Translations under genes and position numbers: made by a program
Shown here: one piece after another, positions 47,340 to 58,125 of the stretch
How positions within the stretch are numbered: the first letter of the stretch is position 1
Layout of the letters: each line of letters begins with the position of its first letter
The notes under the pieces: generated by a model
The model's database searches: none
Told to the model about the DNA's origin: nothing
The model's input: the letters and a program-made list of their open reading frames with translations, nothing else
Assembly (NCBI GenBank): GCA_014218235.1
Contig: CM024759.1
Location: forward strand, 5,782,712-5,846,711
From: Colocasia esculenta
Lineage: Eukaryota > Streptophyta > Magnoliopsida > Alismatales > Araceae
Length of the DNA: 64,000 nucleotides
Direction of reading: 5' to 3'

Positions 47340-48538
47340 TCTACCTCGCTGGTGTGGTGCTCCCCTACCACGTTCTGCTGGTGGCTACTAGTGCTGCGGC
47401 TACTGCTGCTGAACTCCTCTTTCATATCCATATTCTCGAGGATAGGGGCAATTGCGGATTAAATGTCCCGGCTGATTACAATTATAAAACCTGTACCCTA
47501 ATGGAAGAGTAGGCTGCCTGGTGGTACTCTGCTATGATTCCTCCACCTCTGGCCTGTAGCCACACCCCTGCTGAAACATTTCCTGGTGACCTCCTCTTCC
47601 TCCTCGACCTTGAAATACCTTCTTCAACTTTTGTCCCCACTTGCTGAAACCTGAGGAAGATGCTCCCACTGGCGCATTTCCTTTGCTAATCCCCGTAGAC
47701 TGCTGCGGTAGCCGAAAACTACCTGAACCTGACTCTCCTGCCTGCTGAGTCCGAACAGACCTCTCTAGTGTAGCTACTCTCTGGGCTGCCTCTTCTACAG
47801 TCTTGCACATCTGAGATATCACCGCATTCTCCAACTCTGCTCTCAAGCCTTAAATAAAATACTCGACCATCATAGCATTATCTGATACAACATAGGGTGC
47901 ATATCGACTGAGTGCCATAAACCTCATATATGGTATTCCAAAATAGAAGAATTCCCTTGCTGAAGTGTCAAGAATTGCACCCTTTTTGCCTGATGTACTT
48001 GCACTGGGAAGAATGTGTCATTAAATACCTCGAGAAATTCCGGCCAGGTGATGGTCTCTTCTGTCCTGCCCGCAAAAGTAGTCTGCATCTTTAACCTCCA
48101 CCATTCTTGAGCAAAACCTCTCAATTGATATGCAGCTAAAACCACTCTATCTGCTGGTGGACACCTCATCATCACAAATACTCTTTCAACTTCATGAATC
48201 CAGTGCTCCGCTATATCTGGATTCAGTCCTCCTATATAAGTTGGCGGCTGCAACCTTAAAAAATTTTCAACCTGCATAATTGGTTCCTCTGCTGCCCTCA
48301 CTAGTGGTGGCGGTGGTGTAGGTACTACAAAAGGTACCTCCACACCGGGTGGTGGTGGAACTGGTGCCATTGGTACAGCTTCTCCTGCAACAGGTGGTTT
48401 TGCTATTGGCTGTACTGGTGCCTGCTGGTCTATTCTCATCCGAATCTCCGTAAGACTCTCCTATATCCTTTCTATCATGCGCTGAGTAGACTCCTCAGGC
48501 TCATCTCCTCCACCACCCCAATCCCTCCTATCAGCCAT
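47340..48538 (-). pseudogene. Gypsy D gag
   Basis: Start at the ATG 48536-48538 (MADRRDWGGGGDEPEES); a TAG occurs near 48460. A proline-rich region is followed by the Retrotrans_gag domain (LRLQPPTYIGGLNPDIAEHW, YQLRGFAQEWWRLK, TWPEFLEVFNDTFFPVQ). Frames break at about 47920 and 47850, then continue with AVISQMCKTVEEAAQRVATLE. The zinc knuckle at about 47455-47495 reads FYNCNQPGHLIRNC, so its first Cys is replaced by Phe. Confidence 0.9.
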
Positions 48539-48681
48539 CTCAAATTCCTGCACAAATGCATTCCAAACCACATACACGAAAACAAATCATTACAAAACCA
48601 AGGCCAACTACCAGTAGTGGACTAGTGTAGAATAAGGCTAATTAATTTCCCAGTTCCTTTATATTTACACATACCTTTCTA

Positions 48682-48689
48682 TGATACCA
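48682..48689 (-). other. Primer-binding site of Gypsy D (degenerate)
   Basis: The minus strand reads TGGTATCA directly inside the 5' LTR (two bases between), then TAG instead of GAGC. The first eight bases match initiator tRNA-Met. Confidence 0.75.
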
Positions 48690-48691
48690 AC

Positions 48692-50927
48692 TGTGATGGA
48701 CCACGTCGTTCAAACCCGTTAGCCCACTAACAAGCTTGACTCGACTTCGCCTCCCGCGATCGAGCCGTAGCCTCGCAAGGGATATCACACTCATGTCCGT
48801 GAAAACATAAAAGAACACACTGACATATATATGGGATTCACAATCTCACACATATTTACATTAGATTTACACAACCAAATTTCAACAAAAGTCAAAAGAA
48901 AGTACACAAGCCGGGGGCATACCTCGAGGTACAACAGAAGAAAGTCTACACTGCTGGAGGCGTCGACCTAACACCGCTGCGATGCGGCTCTGAACTGGAA
49001 GACGATAGAGAAACCTCCTGCTCTCCTTCACTTGTAGGGAGTAGGGGTGAGCCTCGCAAGTCACTGGCTCAGTAGGGAAACTCCCCCAAAAACCGAGCAA
49101 ACGAACTCAAGTACAAAAGCTAGAAGCTACGCTAGCAATTTATAGAGTAAGCTAAGCAGGATATTAAAACTGTAAATACCACTTACCACTTGCCATCAAC
49201 ACCAACCAACTTAAATAAATAAACGGAAAAACCAGAACTCAGTGTACGGCTAAAGTAGAGACCGCCACACTCAAGCCACGTAGACTGGTTCGCGACACCA
49301 GTAACTGACTCGGACAAACCACACAGGTCTACCTCTCAGCCTCGCAGCCACAGACGAAAGGTCTAGCTGCTGCTCCACGAGAACAAGCCAAAGAACTGTG
49401 GAGACCAACCAACACCACAACCACGGACCACACTGCCATGGGCCCATGCCTGGCACCTTTAGGGACTCTGGCCTGAGCTCCCTAGAGTGAGGCACTGGTA
49501 ACAAGACTAGTTTGGGACCAGTGATGTCTACTAGTGTCCGTACCCCCAACAACGAGCGAGCTACAAGTGACAAAACAACAAACTCTCACAAGTCGCTGTC
49601 CCACTGTCGTCTTTCCCTCATCCAGACGTACAACTCAAGCAAAGGAGTGAGGGTGTCCAGGACAGATGACACAGACCTCGACGGTACAACACAAGTATCG
49701 GGACAGGCCTCGAGCACAAGTTTGGCTCACATAGAACCTGGGGCACCCAACTGAAGAGGTAACCACGGTAGGCATCGTACTACTCGCCATGTACACACAA
49801 ACCACGTGCACACAGCACAAACCACGTGAAACCTTACGTCAACCACGTGAACACAACACACTGACCATGTGAACAACATGCCAGTCACGTGAACCACTTG
49901 CTAACCTCAAAAACACGCTCCCAGAGTGCAACAGGTGCCAGTGCACCGCATATACTCACCATGCACACGAAATAACAATAACAAGATAATTTCACCATTA
50001 AAACCATGCACAACAGGACCTCTCGGCTGAGGTCGCGACATAGGGTAACGTTGACTTCAGAACACAACACCCCGATATGTCGCCTTCACAACATGAACGC
50101 GACAGGTTGGCCTGTCGTGTTCAGAACGCGATAGGGGGCTCTGTCGCCTTCACAGGCGAAACCCTAATCCGGGGAACCCTCTCCGGATTACCACCCCAAA
50201 CCATGCAAACCCTTTTTAATTCTCATTTTTCATGCTTTAATGGATACCCTAGCATGGTATCTACTGTTCTCAACACTAAAAACCAATCACACATGCATCT
50301 CATGCAATTAAACAGTGTAAAATGGGCAGAATTCCCCTACCTTCGTGAAGAACGCGAAGAACAACGAACACCCGACGTTTCCTCTGCTCCACGCAAAGTC
50401 CTCGCGGCGAGAACACGCCAAAAACACCTCAAATCCGCCAAATCGCCCAACAAATCGCCGCAGCTTCTTCCCCCTGGCCGAGCAGAACTGTTTACAGCTT
50501 TGCTTGGTCAGGGTAATTTAAAAACACTCAGTGGTTGGGAACGCGACAGACCCCTCCGTCGTGACCTGAACGCGGCGGGGTTGAGCGTCGCCTTCCCAGG
50601 GCTGACGTCTACATGTCGCCCAGCGCGCGACATGCGGCGCACATGCAGGCAACGACAACTCAATAGTGGCAACAGGAACGTGACATGTAGGACCGTCACG
50701 TTCAGAATGCGACAGTGAGGACGGTCCTCACTGTCGCGTTCACAGACAGTGAACGGGCAAGTGTTTTGGGCTCATCCTAACAGCCCACAAACACCACCCC
50801 AAAACCTTCACACACACACCTAAATGCGCCGCATTGGCCACACACTGGCCACCACAACTACCAAACGAGGGATCCACAAGGATCCGAAAGACGATCCATA
50901 AGGATCCGAAAAACGCGCGACGTTACA
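48692..50927 (-). repeat. Gypsy D 5' LTR
   Basis: 2236 bp without the MITE. CGCGAC/GTCGCG clusters lie at 50030-50150 and 50537-50740. An antisense frame of 213 codons (50077-50718) is not kept in the other LTR, where it is cut at 42363. The end nearest C is GCGCGACGTTACA. Confidence 0.95.
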
Positions 50928-50932
50928 TCCTC

Positions 50933-52580
50933 AATCTTCACAATTTCAGCCAAATTCTCATCTATTTTCTGGGCTTCTATGATCTGCCAATACAAGGATG
51001 GTTCCACTGTGATGCTAGCTAACACTGCTCTTCGCTGACTACTTGGAACAATCAAAGAATTTTCTACCACATTTTCATACAGCTTCCATTCTCTCATCAT
51101 CATGTAACTCATTACTGCCTTTCTACTCAATGCATCTGCAATGACAATGGCCTTGCCCAGATGGAATGTTAAGCTGAAATCATAATCTTTCAAATACTCC
51201 ATCCATTTGCGCTGCCTCAAATTCAAATATTTCTGTGAGAAGATATACTTTAAACTCTTGTGATCCGTGAATCTCAAATCTTTCACCATACAAGTAGTGC
51301 CTCTATATCTTTAATGCAAATACTACTGCTGCCAACTCTAAGTTATGTGTGGGGTAATTCTCTTCATGCCGCTTCAATTGCCTGGATGCATAAGCCACTA
51401 CTTTTTCATGTTGCATTAACACTGCACCAAGTCCTCTCCTGGATGCATCTGTGTACAGTACAAAACCACCTCGGCCTGACGGTATTTCCAATATTGGTGC
51501 TGAAGTGATCCGCTTCTTTAATTCCATAAAACTGCACCTGCAATCAGATGACTATACAAAAGGCACTCCCTTCTTGGTAAGTCTTGACATTGGTGCTGCA
51601 ATCTTTGAAATGTCTTCGATAAACCGCCTGTAGTAACCTGCCAAACCAAGAAAACTCCTAATCTCGGGCACTAACTTTGGTTCCTCCCATTTCATAACTA
51701 CTTCCACCTTAGCTGGATCAACTGCAACACCTTCACCTGAAATCACATGTCCCAAAAACTGCACTTCCTTTAACCAAAATTCACACATGCTGAATTTAGC
51801 ATTTAATTGGTGCTCCCTCGATGTCTGCAATGTAACTCTCAAATGTGCTGCATGTTCCTCCTCTGAAGCTGAGTATACTAATATATCATCTATAAACACC
51901 ACAATGAACTGATCTAGATATGGATGGAAGATCCTGTTCATCAAATTCATAAAAGCTGTAGGTGCATTGGTTAGCCCAAATGGCATAACCACAAACTCAT
52001 AGTACCCATACCTTGTTCTGAATGCCGTCTTATCAATGTCTTCTTCCCAAATCTTCAACTGATGGTACCCCGATCTCAAATCTATCTTGGAGAACACCTT
52101 TGCCGACTGCAATTGATCAAACAAGTCATCAATTCAGGGAAGTGGATACCTGTTCTTTATTGTGACCTGATTCAACTGGTGGTAATCAATACACATTCTG
52201 AGACTACCATCTTTCTTTCTAACAAATAAAACCGGTGCTCCCCATGGTGAGTGACTAGGCCGAATAAAACCTTTCTCGAGCAATTCTTGCAACTGTTTTT
52301 CAACTCTGCAGGTGCCATCCTGTAGGGTGCCTTAGAAATCGGCATGCTGCCCGACTGCAACTCTACTGTAAAATTCACCTCTCTATGTGGTGCCAAACCT
52401 GGTAACTCTTCTGAAAACACATCTACAAATTCCCTAACCACTGGTACCATATCCACTGTCTTACTTGCCTCAACCAAACTAATCGATGCCAAATATGCTA
52501 CACATCCCGCATTGATCAATTTCCTACCCTTAAGGGCAGAAATGATAAACTTTGGGGTATAAAATGACATACCTTGAAAT
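50933..52580 (-). pseudogene. Gypsy C protease end, RT and RNase H
   Basis: From right to left: the linker after protease (SFYTPKFIISALKGRKL, then a VPVVREFVDVFSEELPGL segment, 52580-52390), RT with PYRMAPAELK, a frame break near 52280, KIDLRSGYHQLKI, MPFGLTNAPTAFMNLMN, the FIDD box near 51895 and FLGHVIS (52124-51552), then RNase H (YTDASRRGLG, NLELAAVVFALK, HKSLKYIFS; 51527-51050), with a frame break near 51295. The frame passes into D at 50928 and resumes at 40281. Homology stops at 52580, where a large deletion junction begins. Confidence 0.92.
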
Positions 52581-52593
52581 TTAGGGGATCTCG

Positions 52594-53318
52594 AGTACGA
52601 CATGTATCCAGCGCCATTTAACAACAAACACAATTCAATCTTTGACAATCAAACAATCGTTTTACTATATCTCTGGGTTGACATGATGCTCGACCGGGGA
52701 AGTGCTATTGCACCTTGTTGCAGACGTTACATATTCTTTCACTATATGGCCAATCCTATATCATACTAGTTGCAATTACTTTTGAATGTGCTATCATTCT
52801 CTCGTGTGCTATCATTCTCTCGTTATCACGTGCTATTACTCTCTCAACTATACTTGATCGATCTCTCAAGTTAACCTGCTTTACAAGACATTAATCATTT
52901 AAAGTCTGCTTGTTTACATGAGATATTAAGTCCTACTGAGCGTTATCGCTCACCCTGCGCTATTGTTGTATTGTGTTTCAGGTAAGTCAGATGATGACCC
53001 TTCACTCACCAACGGGAATGGACTAGAGTGATGAGCGACCAAGAGTCATAGAGATGGAAGGTCTTCTGTACCTTAGAGTTTAGTTAGCTATTTGCTTAGT
53101 TATCCTTTTCAAATGAAATGATGTTATTTAGCCCTATGTTTTGGCTCAGAATTAGTGGTTGTAATAGTTAGGTGATTTATCAATAAAATAAGGAGTTTAT
53201 TGTAATTATTGTTCATTAGATGCTATGATATTTGCGACTGTATGCACACTTGACGTTACCATACACGTTGTTCATGCCTCCCTGATTTATTCCGCTGCTA
53301 AATTAGTGAGGCATGACA
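52594..53318 (+). repeat. Gypsy E 5' LTR, 5'-truncated
   Basis: Only the last 725 bp of the LTR remain, matching 57402-58125 closely and ending ...GGCATGACA. The rest was lost in the deletion that also removed gag of C. A 13-bp filler (52581-52593) separates it from C coding sequence. Confidence 0.9.
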
Positions 53319-53320
53319 GT

Positions 53321-53337
53321 TGGTATCAGAGCCTAGG
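53321..53337 (+). other. Primer-binding site of Gypsy E
   Basis: TGGTATCAGAGCCTAGG, two bases after the LTR end. A perfect match to the usual initiator tRNA-Met complement, extended by CTAGG as in B. Confidence 0.9.
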
Positions 53338-53535
53338 ATGTCCTTATTAAGATATTTTAAGTCTAGGATGTTCTAGGTGAACTGCCCTGACACGTGTCTT
53401 AGTCAACCACCATACCTATGTGAGGATTGGGTAGAACCATGGTTAATATTTGAATACATATATCTATATATATGTGTATCAACTTAATATTACTTTAGCA
53501 TCTTAATGTCAACCTTATTCTTGAAGGAACATTAA

Positions 53536-54233
53536 ATGGACGCCGACATGAGATCAATCCAGAGGTTAGTTGTGGCATGTCAACAAGCTGCCCAACTACT
53601 GGAAGGAGCCTTGAGGACAACTAAAGAGACTAGAAAAGTGACCAAAAAGAACAAGAAGAGAAGACACAATCAAGACAAGAAAGAAAACACCCAAAAGAAA
53701 CAAAGCAAGATCGTCTGCCTTCATTGTAGTAAATCGGGACATGTGGCTAACGAGTGCTGGCGAAGAGTGGGTGCTTGTTGTGGCAGTTTGGAGCATCGGA
53801 TACAAGACTGCCCTGTTCTAAAAGAACCACCCACTAACACCAAAGATCTCAACTCTATGACAGTAGAGCATCAGCCAAACAATGATAAGAGGACGATAAA
53901 GAAGAATAAGAAGAATGCCATATAATTAGCCCTTATTCGTAAAGGACGATGGAAGCACTACAATAAGAAAGGTCACATAATGGAGGAATGCTGGAGGAAA
54001 GCATGTGCTTGTTTACGCTGCGGAAATCGCAATCATCGCATTTCCGAGTGCCCTATACTTGAGGAGCAGGAGAAAGAGAAACGCCCGACTGAGTAAAAGG
54101 AGCCTGGCAGACTACAAGCTGTGCAGGAAGTTGAGACCACCAACGAGGGTGGAGTCGTGGAAGGTAACTCTAAACTTACAACAATTAATATGTATTTAGC
54201 ACGAAATGATGATTTATATGGAACCGAAGTAGT
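53536..54233 (+). pseudogene. Gypsy E nucleocapsid-like remnant with duplicated zinc-knuckle pair
   Basis: The 129-codon frame 53536-53925 has a Lys-rich stretch and a knuckle CLHCSKSGHVANECW (about 53716-53760), then a shortened second knuckle CCGSLEHRIQDC that has lost two residues between its first cysteines. After a stop at 53925 a second pair follows: HYNKKGHIMEECW (first cysteines lost) and CLRCGNRNHRISEC (about 53950-54055). The segment then matches B gag (GRLQA...GGVVEG) and leads straight to the purine tract. The Gag core domain is absent. B has only one pair of knuckles, so E carries a tandem duplication of the pair. Confidence 0.8.
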
Positions 54234-54274
54234 CATAGAATTTGGGGACCAAATTCTTTTTAAGAGGGGGAGGA
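54234..54274 (+). other. Hairpin and polypurine tract of Gypsy E
   Basis: GAATTTGGGGACCAAATTC (inverted repeat) is followed by TTTTTAAGAGGGGGAGGA next to the LTR start TGTAGTACCCC. It is nearly the same as the block in front of the B 3' LTR. Confidence 0.88.
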
Positions 54275-57200
54275 TGTAGTACCCCGAAAAATTCATTAAT
54301 CCGAAAGTAAAGATAAATTGAAATTTAGTAATTAATAAATCCAAACTAGTTAAAAGAGGTACGCGTCATTATCACATACATAAAAACTCATACAAAAATT
54401 TCATAAAAATAATAATTACACCTTAAATAATGTTCTCTAATGACCCATTAAGAAATTTGGGTATAGAAAAAATCATTTGGACTAGTTTAAGAATTTATGC
54501 GACTTATTGTCGTAATTAAGGAATAAGTCGGAGAACCCATTATTATAAGAGCCAAAGTGGATTATCAAATTAAAATAAACATATGGGTAGACTTTAAATA
54601 ATGAGGGTTGATAGCCCATTATGATAATTAGACCAATAGACAATCTTGGCCCATGAATAAATTCTTTAATAAAAAGATAATTTAGACCCATTAAGTAAAT
54701 GGGTTGTACAATTGAGCCATATTTAAGTATTGAGCCAAGAGCAAGAGACCAATTAGTGGATAAAGTTTAGAAATATTAGGATAAATAATATTAAATTAAA
54801 ATGAAGAGAGAAACCAATTGAATAAACATGTTAAATAGATTTAAATTAGAATAAAGGGTGAATAAGTAGAATTAAACTAAAACCCATTAAGCTAAATTAG
54901 AAATGAGTTGTATTAATGGTCCAAGTATAAAAGAATGAGAACAAATGAGAAGAGCCCATCTTGGGATGAGAATTAATTAAGCTAAATTCACACTTAAATT
55001 AATAATAAATGGAAAAGGATTAAGATAATGATTATTTTAACTCATAATTATCTTAAAAAGAGTCCTAATCCTAGTCTAACACAAAAGGACTCTATCCTAA
55101 TCTAAAAGGGAGTTTAGATAAGATGAAATATGGATAAAATATAGGAGACTCATATTAAATAAGGAAATTCGTAATTATATTATCTCTTAATTAAAAAGGG
55201 GTCACTAAAGCACTAATATGACTCTTAATTATCTTAAAAAGAATCGTAGACCTACCCAAATCCCTTAGCCACGAAATTGGAGTTCTCCTCTAGCTAAATG
55301 GGTGGATAAGTGATAGAAAAGGGGGAGAAAAATAAGAAATTCGGAGTTAATTGATTAATAAATTAAATAAGAGTGAGATAATGCCTAAATAGATGGTAAT
55401 TATTTAAAAAGGAGTCCTCATCCCATCCTAACCCATTACCCACGAAATTAGACCTCTCCCTATCATATTAGGTGGATAAATGCAAGAAAATAGGGTGCTA
55501 AATGTGGAAATTCGTAGCTAAGAGGAGAAGGAAGAGTTGGAGAGAGATTGGACTATTAAACAACCTAATAGACCTCTAATTCGTGTCGACCAAGCTCTAT
55601 TGCATTGCTGGAGCACTAGAGCTTGAGGAGAAGGAGCTATTGGACCTAAGGAGCAAGGAGAAGGAGGCTAGGAACAAGGGGGAGCTCCATCTTCTTCATT
55701 TTTCAACCCTAGGGATCTTTACAGCGCAAAACGGTAGGCAATCTCTCAAGCCAAATTCGTGTAAAAATTACCACAGGTAGATTTCATGATCCCTTGCAAA
55801 AGCCCTTTGGTTTTGCTCAATTTCGATCTCCCATAAGGGAGAATTAATTCCTTGAAGCTCTACCAGATCTATGTACCTGACCCTTCATGTTTGCTTTCAA
55901 CCCTCGTGCATACTCGATCCCATGCCATGAGAAAATTCTCATAAATACTACGTCATGTTAGCTTTCAAACGCCCCTGGTTTGCCTAATTTTCATCATGTA
56001 TCCATTGTGAATTAATTTGTTGAACCCTATCTGCACATGTTTAGGTCACTAAAATGTCACTTGATTAAAGCATGCCTAAACCTTATTTTCAAATTAATCG
56101 AATGTTGATAGATCTATGTCTCTACTTTCGTTTAAAACTAGTTTCGTGATTTTTGGATCTTCGTATGATTTTATATGGAATTTACAAGTACCCTGTATCA
56201 AACAGGAACCGCCCTGGAAAAAAGGGAAAAAAGGGCCGAACCCTTCTGATATCGCGACGGCACGACCCGCCGCGATATCAACCGGGTCGCGCCCTTCAGG
56301 CACGTCGCGTTAAGAACACGGCGGCCTAAGCTGCCGCACTTTCCACCCCGGACCAGCCCAGACCGGCTGGTTCACCTGATGCGCCCGGCCGCCCCATCAC
56401 GATCTGAATCCTGAATCGCGACAGGCTCCCCCGCCGCGATTTACAGATTTCGGCCAGAACTTGATAATTGCATTTATACCCCTATTCTAATTACCATTTA
56501 ACCCTTGTTTAAGCTAAATCATACACTATTAAGACTATCATTTACCAGAATGATATTAATTGACATTAATTAAATAATTCATATTATCTAAAAGCCAATT
56601 GCACGATCTATCATATTCTCATGATTTCTTTACACTTACAGACACATAACATTAGCATTTGCCATTGGACCCTAATAAATTATTCAATAATATATCTGGT
56701 AAATTAGCGAAATAAATGACTAAATTCCCTATTTAATTAAATACACTTTTCTTCATTTTATACGCGCGTTTTGAATACCGCTACCGTTTCCCTCGGCCTT
56801 CGAGCACTCGAGGCACGACAGACCAGTTTCTACACACTTTCTCTTGACATAGACCACCTCTCCATCGAGAATACTCTCGACTGGGCCAGAGACTCCTTGT
56901 CAAGGCCTCCGTAAGTCTTCTTGGCTTTGGCACACGTTCATTTCCGACGAGCTGGTTGTACCCTTAAAACCTGATACACCCCTAGGGATCAGTACGATCC
57001 AAACGGCCTTAGTGTGTTTTCTCTCTTACCTTGTGATCACCCCGGACCATTTAGCTTGTGTTCATATCAATGCTAGTGGGCGGTTGTGACTTCTACCAGA
57101 CTGTCAGCACCCGACCTAGTGCTGTGCAATTGTTCCTATCGTGGTTTAACGTTGTTTTACGATTATACCCCTATCTCATCTACTATCTCGTTACTCTCAT

Positions 57201-58125
57201 CTATTCACTTTCACTCTATACTCTCATCTATTTCATCTATTACTCTTATCTCTTCTTGGTACTCTATTTGGCCATACAATTGATTGTCTAAACAAAATAA
57301 CAAAACAGTGCTATAATGCCAAAGCAATATGGCCCGGTTTGGTCCTGGGAGGAGCGCCTGAAGAGTGCTATTTCCTTGTGAGGGTAACATGATCAGGATG
57401 TGTACGGCATGCATCCAGTGCCATTTAACAATAAACACAATTCAATCTATGACAATCAAACAATCGTTTTACTATATCTCTGGGTTGACATGATGCTCGA
57501 CCGGGGAAGTGCTATTGCACCTTGGTGAAGACGTTACATATTCTTTCACTATATGGCCAATCCTATATCATGCTAGTTGCAATTACTTTTGAATGTGCTA
57601 TCATTATCTCGTGTGCTATCATTCTCTCGTTATCACGTGCTATTACTCTCTCAACTATACTTGATCGATCTCTCAAGTTAACCTGCTTTGCAAGATATTA
57701 ATCATTTAAAGTCTGCTTATTTACATGAGATATTAAGTCCTACTGAGCGTTATCGCTCACCCTGCACTATTGTTGTATTATGTTTCAGGTAAGTCAGATG
57801 ATGACCCTTCACTCACCAACGGGAATGGACTAGAGTGATGAGCGACCAGGAGTCATAGCGATGGAAGGTTTTCAGTACCTTAGAGTTTAGTTAGCTATTT
57901 GCTTAGTTATCCTTTTCAAATGAAATGATGGTATTGAGCCCTATGTTTTGGCTCAGAATTAGTGGTTGTAATAGTTAGGTGATTTATCAATAAAATAAGG
58001 AGTTTATTGTAATTATTGTTCATTAGATGCTATGATATTTGCGACTGTATGCGCACTTGACGTTACCATACACGTTGTTCACGCCTCCCTGATTTATTCT
58101 GCTACTAAATTAGCGGGACATGACA
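54275..58125 (+). repeat. Gypsy E 3' LTR
   Basis: 3851 bp, TGTAGTACCCCG to ...GGGACATGACA. The first ~1.3 kb is AT-rich with short repeated phrases; a CGCGAC/GTCGCG cluster lies at 56250-56460; CTCATCTAT repeats at about 57175-57255 mirror those of B. At 57325-57345 it lacks six bases that form the TATA box in B. No complete second copy is in the window, so an insertion within this long LTR cannot be excluded. Confidence 0.8.

Larger units (their letters stand above)
40287..50927 (-). mobile_element. Gypsy D, nested in C pol
   Basis: LTRs at 40287-42880 and 48692-50927 (TGTGA...TTACA in plus view) are flanked by a perfect TCCTC TSD (40282-40286 and 50928-50932). The C coding sequence is colinear across the site, as shown by the matching segment in D itself (44308-44345). 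Coding order on the minus strand is gag, protease, RT/RNase H (an 896-bp segment present twice), integrase. Several frameshifts and stops disable it. Confidence 0.95.
52594..58125 (+). mobile_element. Gypsy E, non-autonomous element with zinc-knuckle coding sequence only
   Basis: Plus strand: 5' LTR remnant 52594-53318, primer site 53321, ~950-bp internal region, purine tract, 3' LTR 54275-58125. The 5' remnant is colinear with 57402-58125. The internal region lacks protease, RT, RNase H and integrase and keeps only nucleocapsid-like sequence related to B. Leader, purine tract and LTR modules are shared with B, which suggests that E used B-type enzymes. Confidence 0.85.

Noticed and set aside
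50077..50718. 213-codon plus-strand open frame in the D 5' LTR
   Set aside because: It is antisense to the element, crosses the CGCGAC motif clusters, and is cut at 42363 in the other LTR. No domain is visible.
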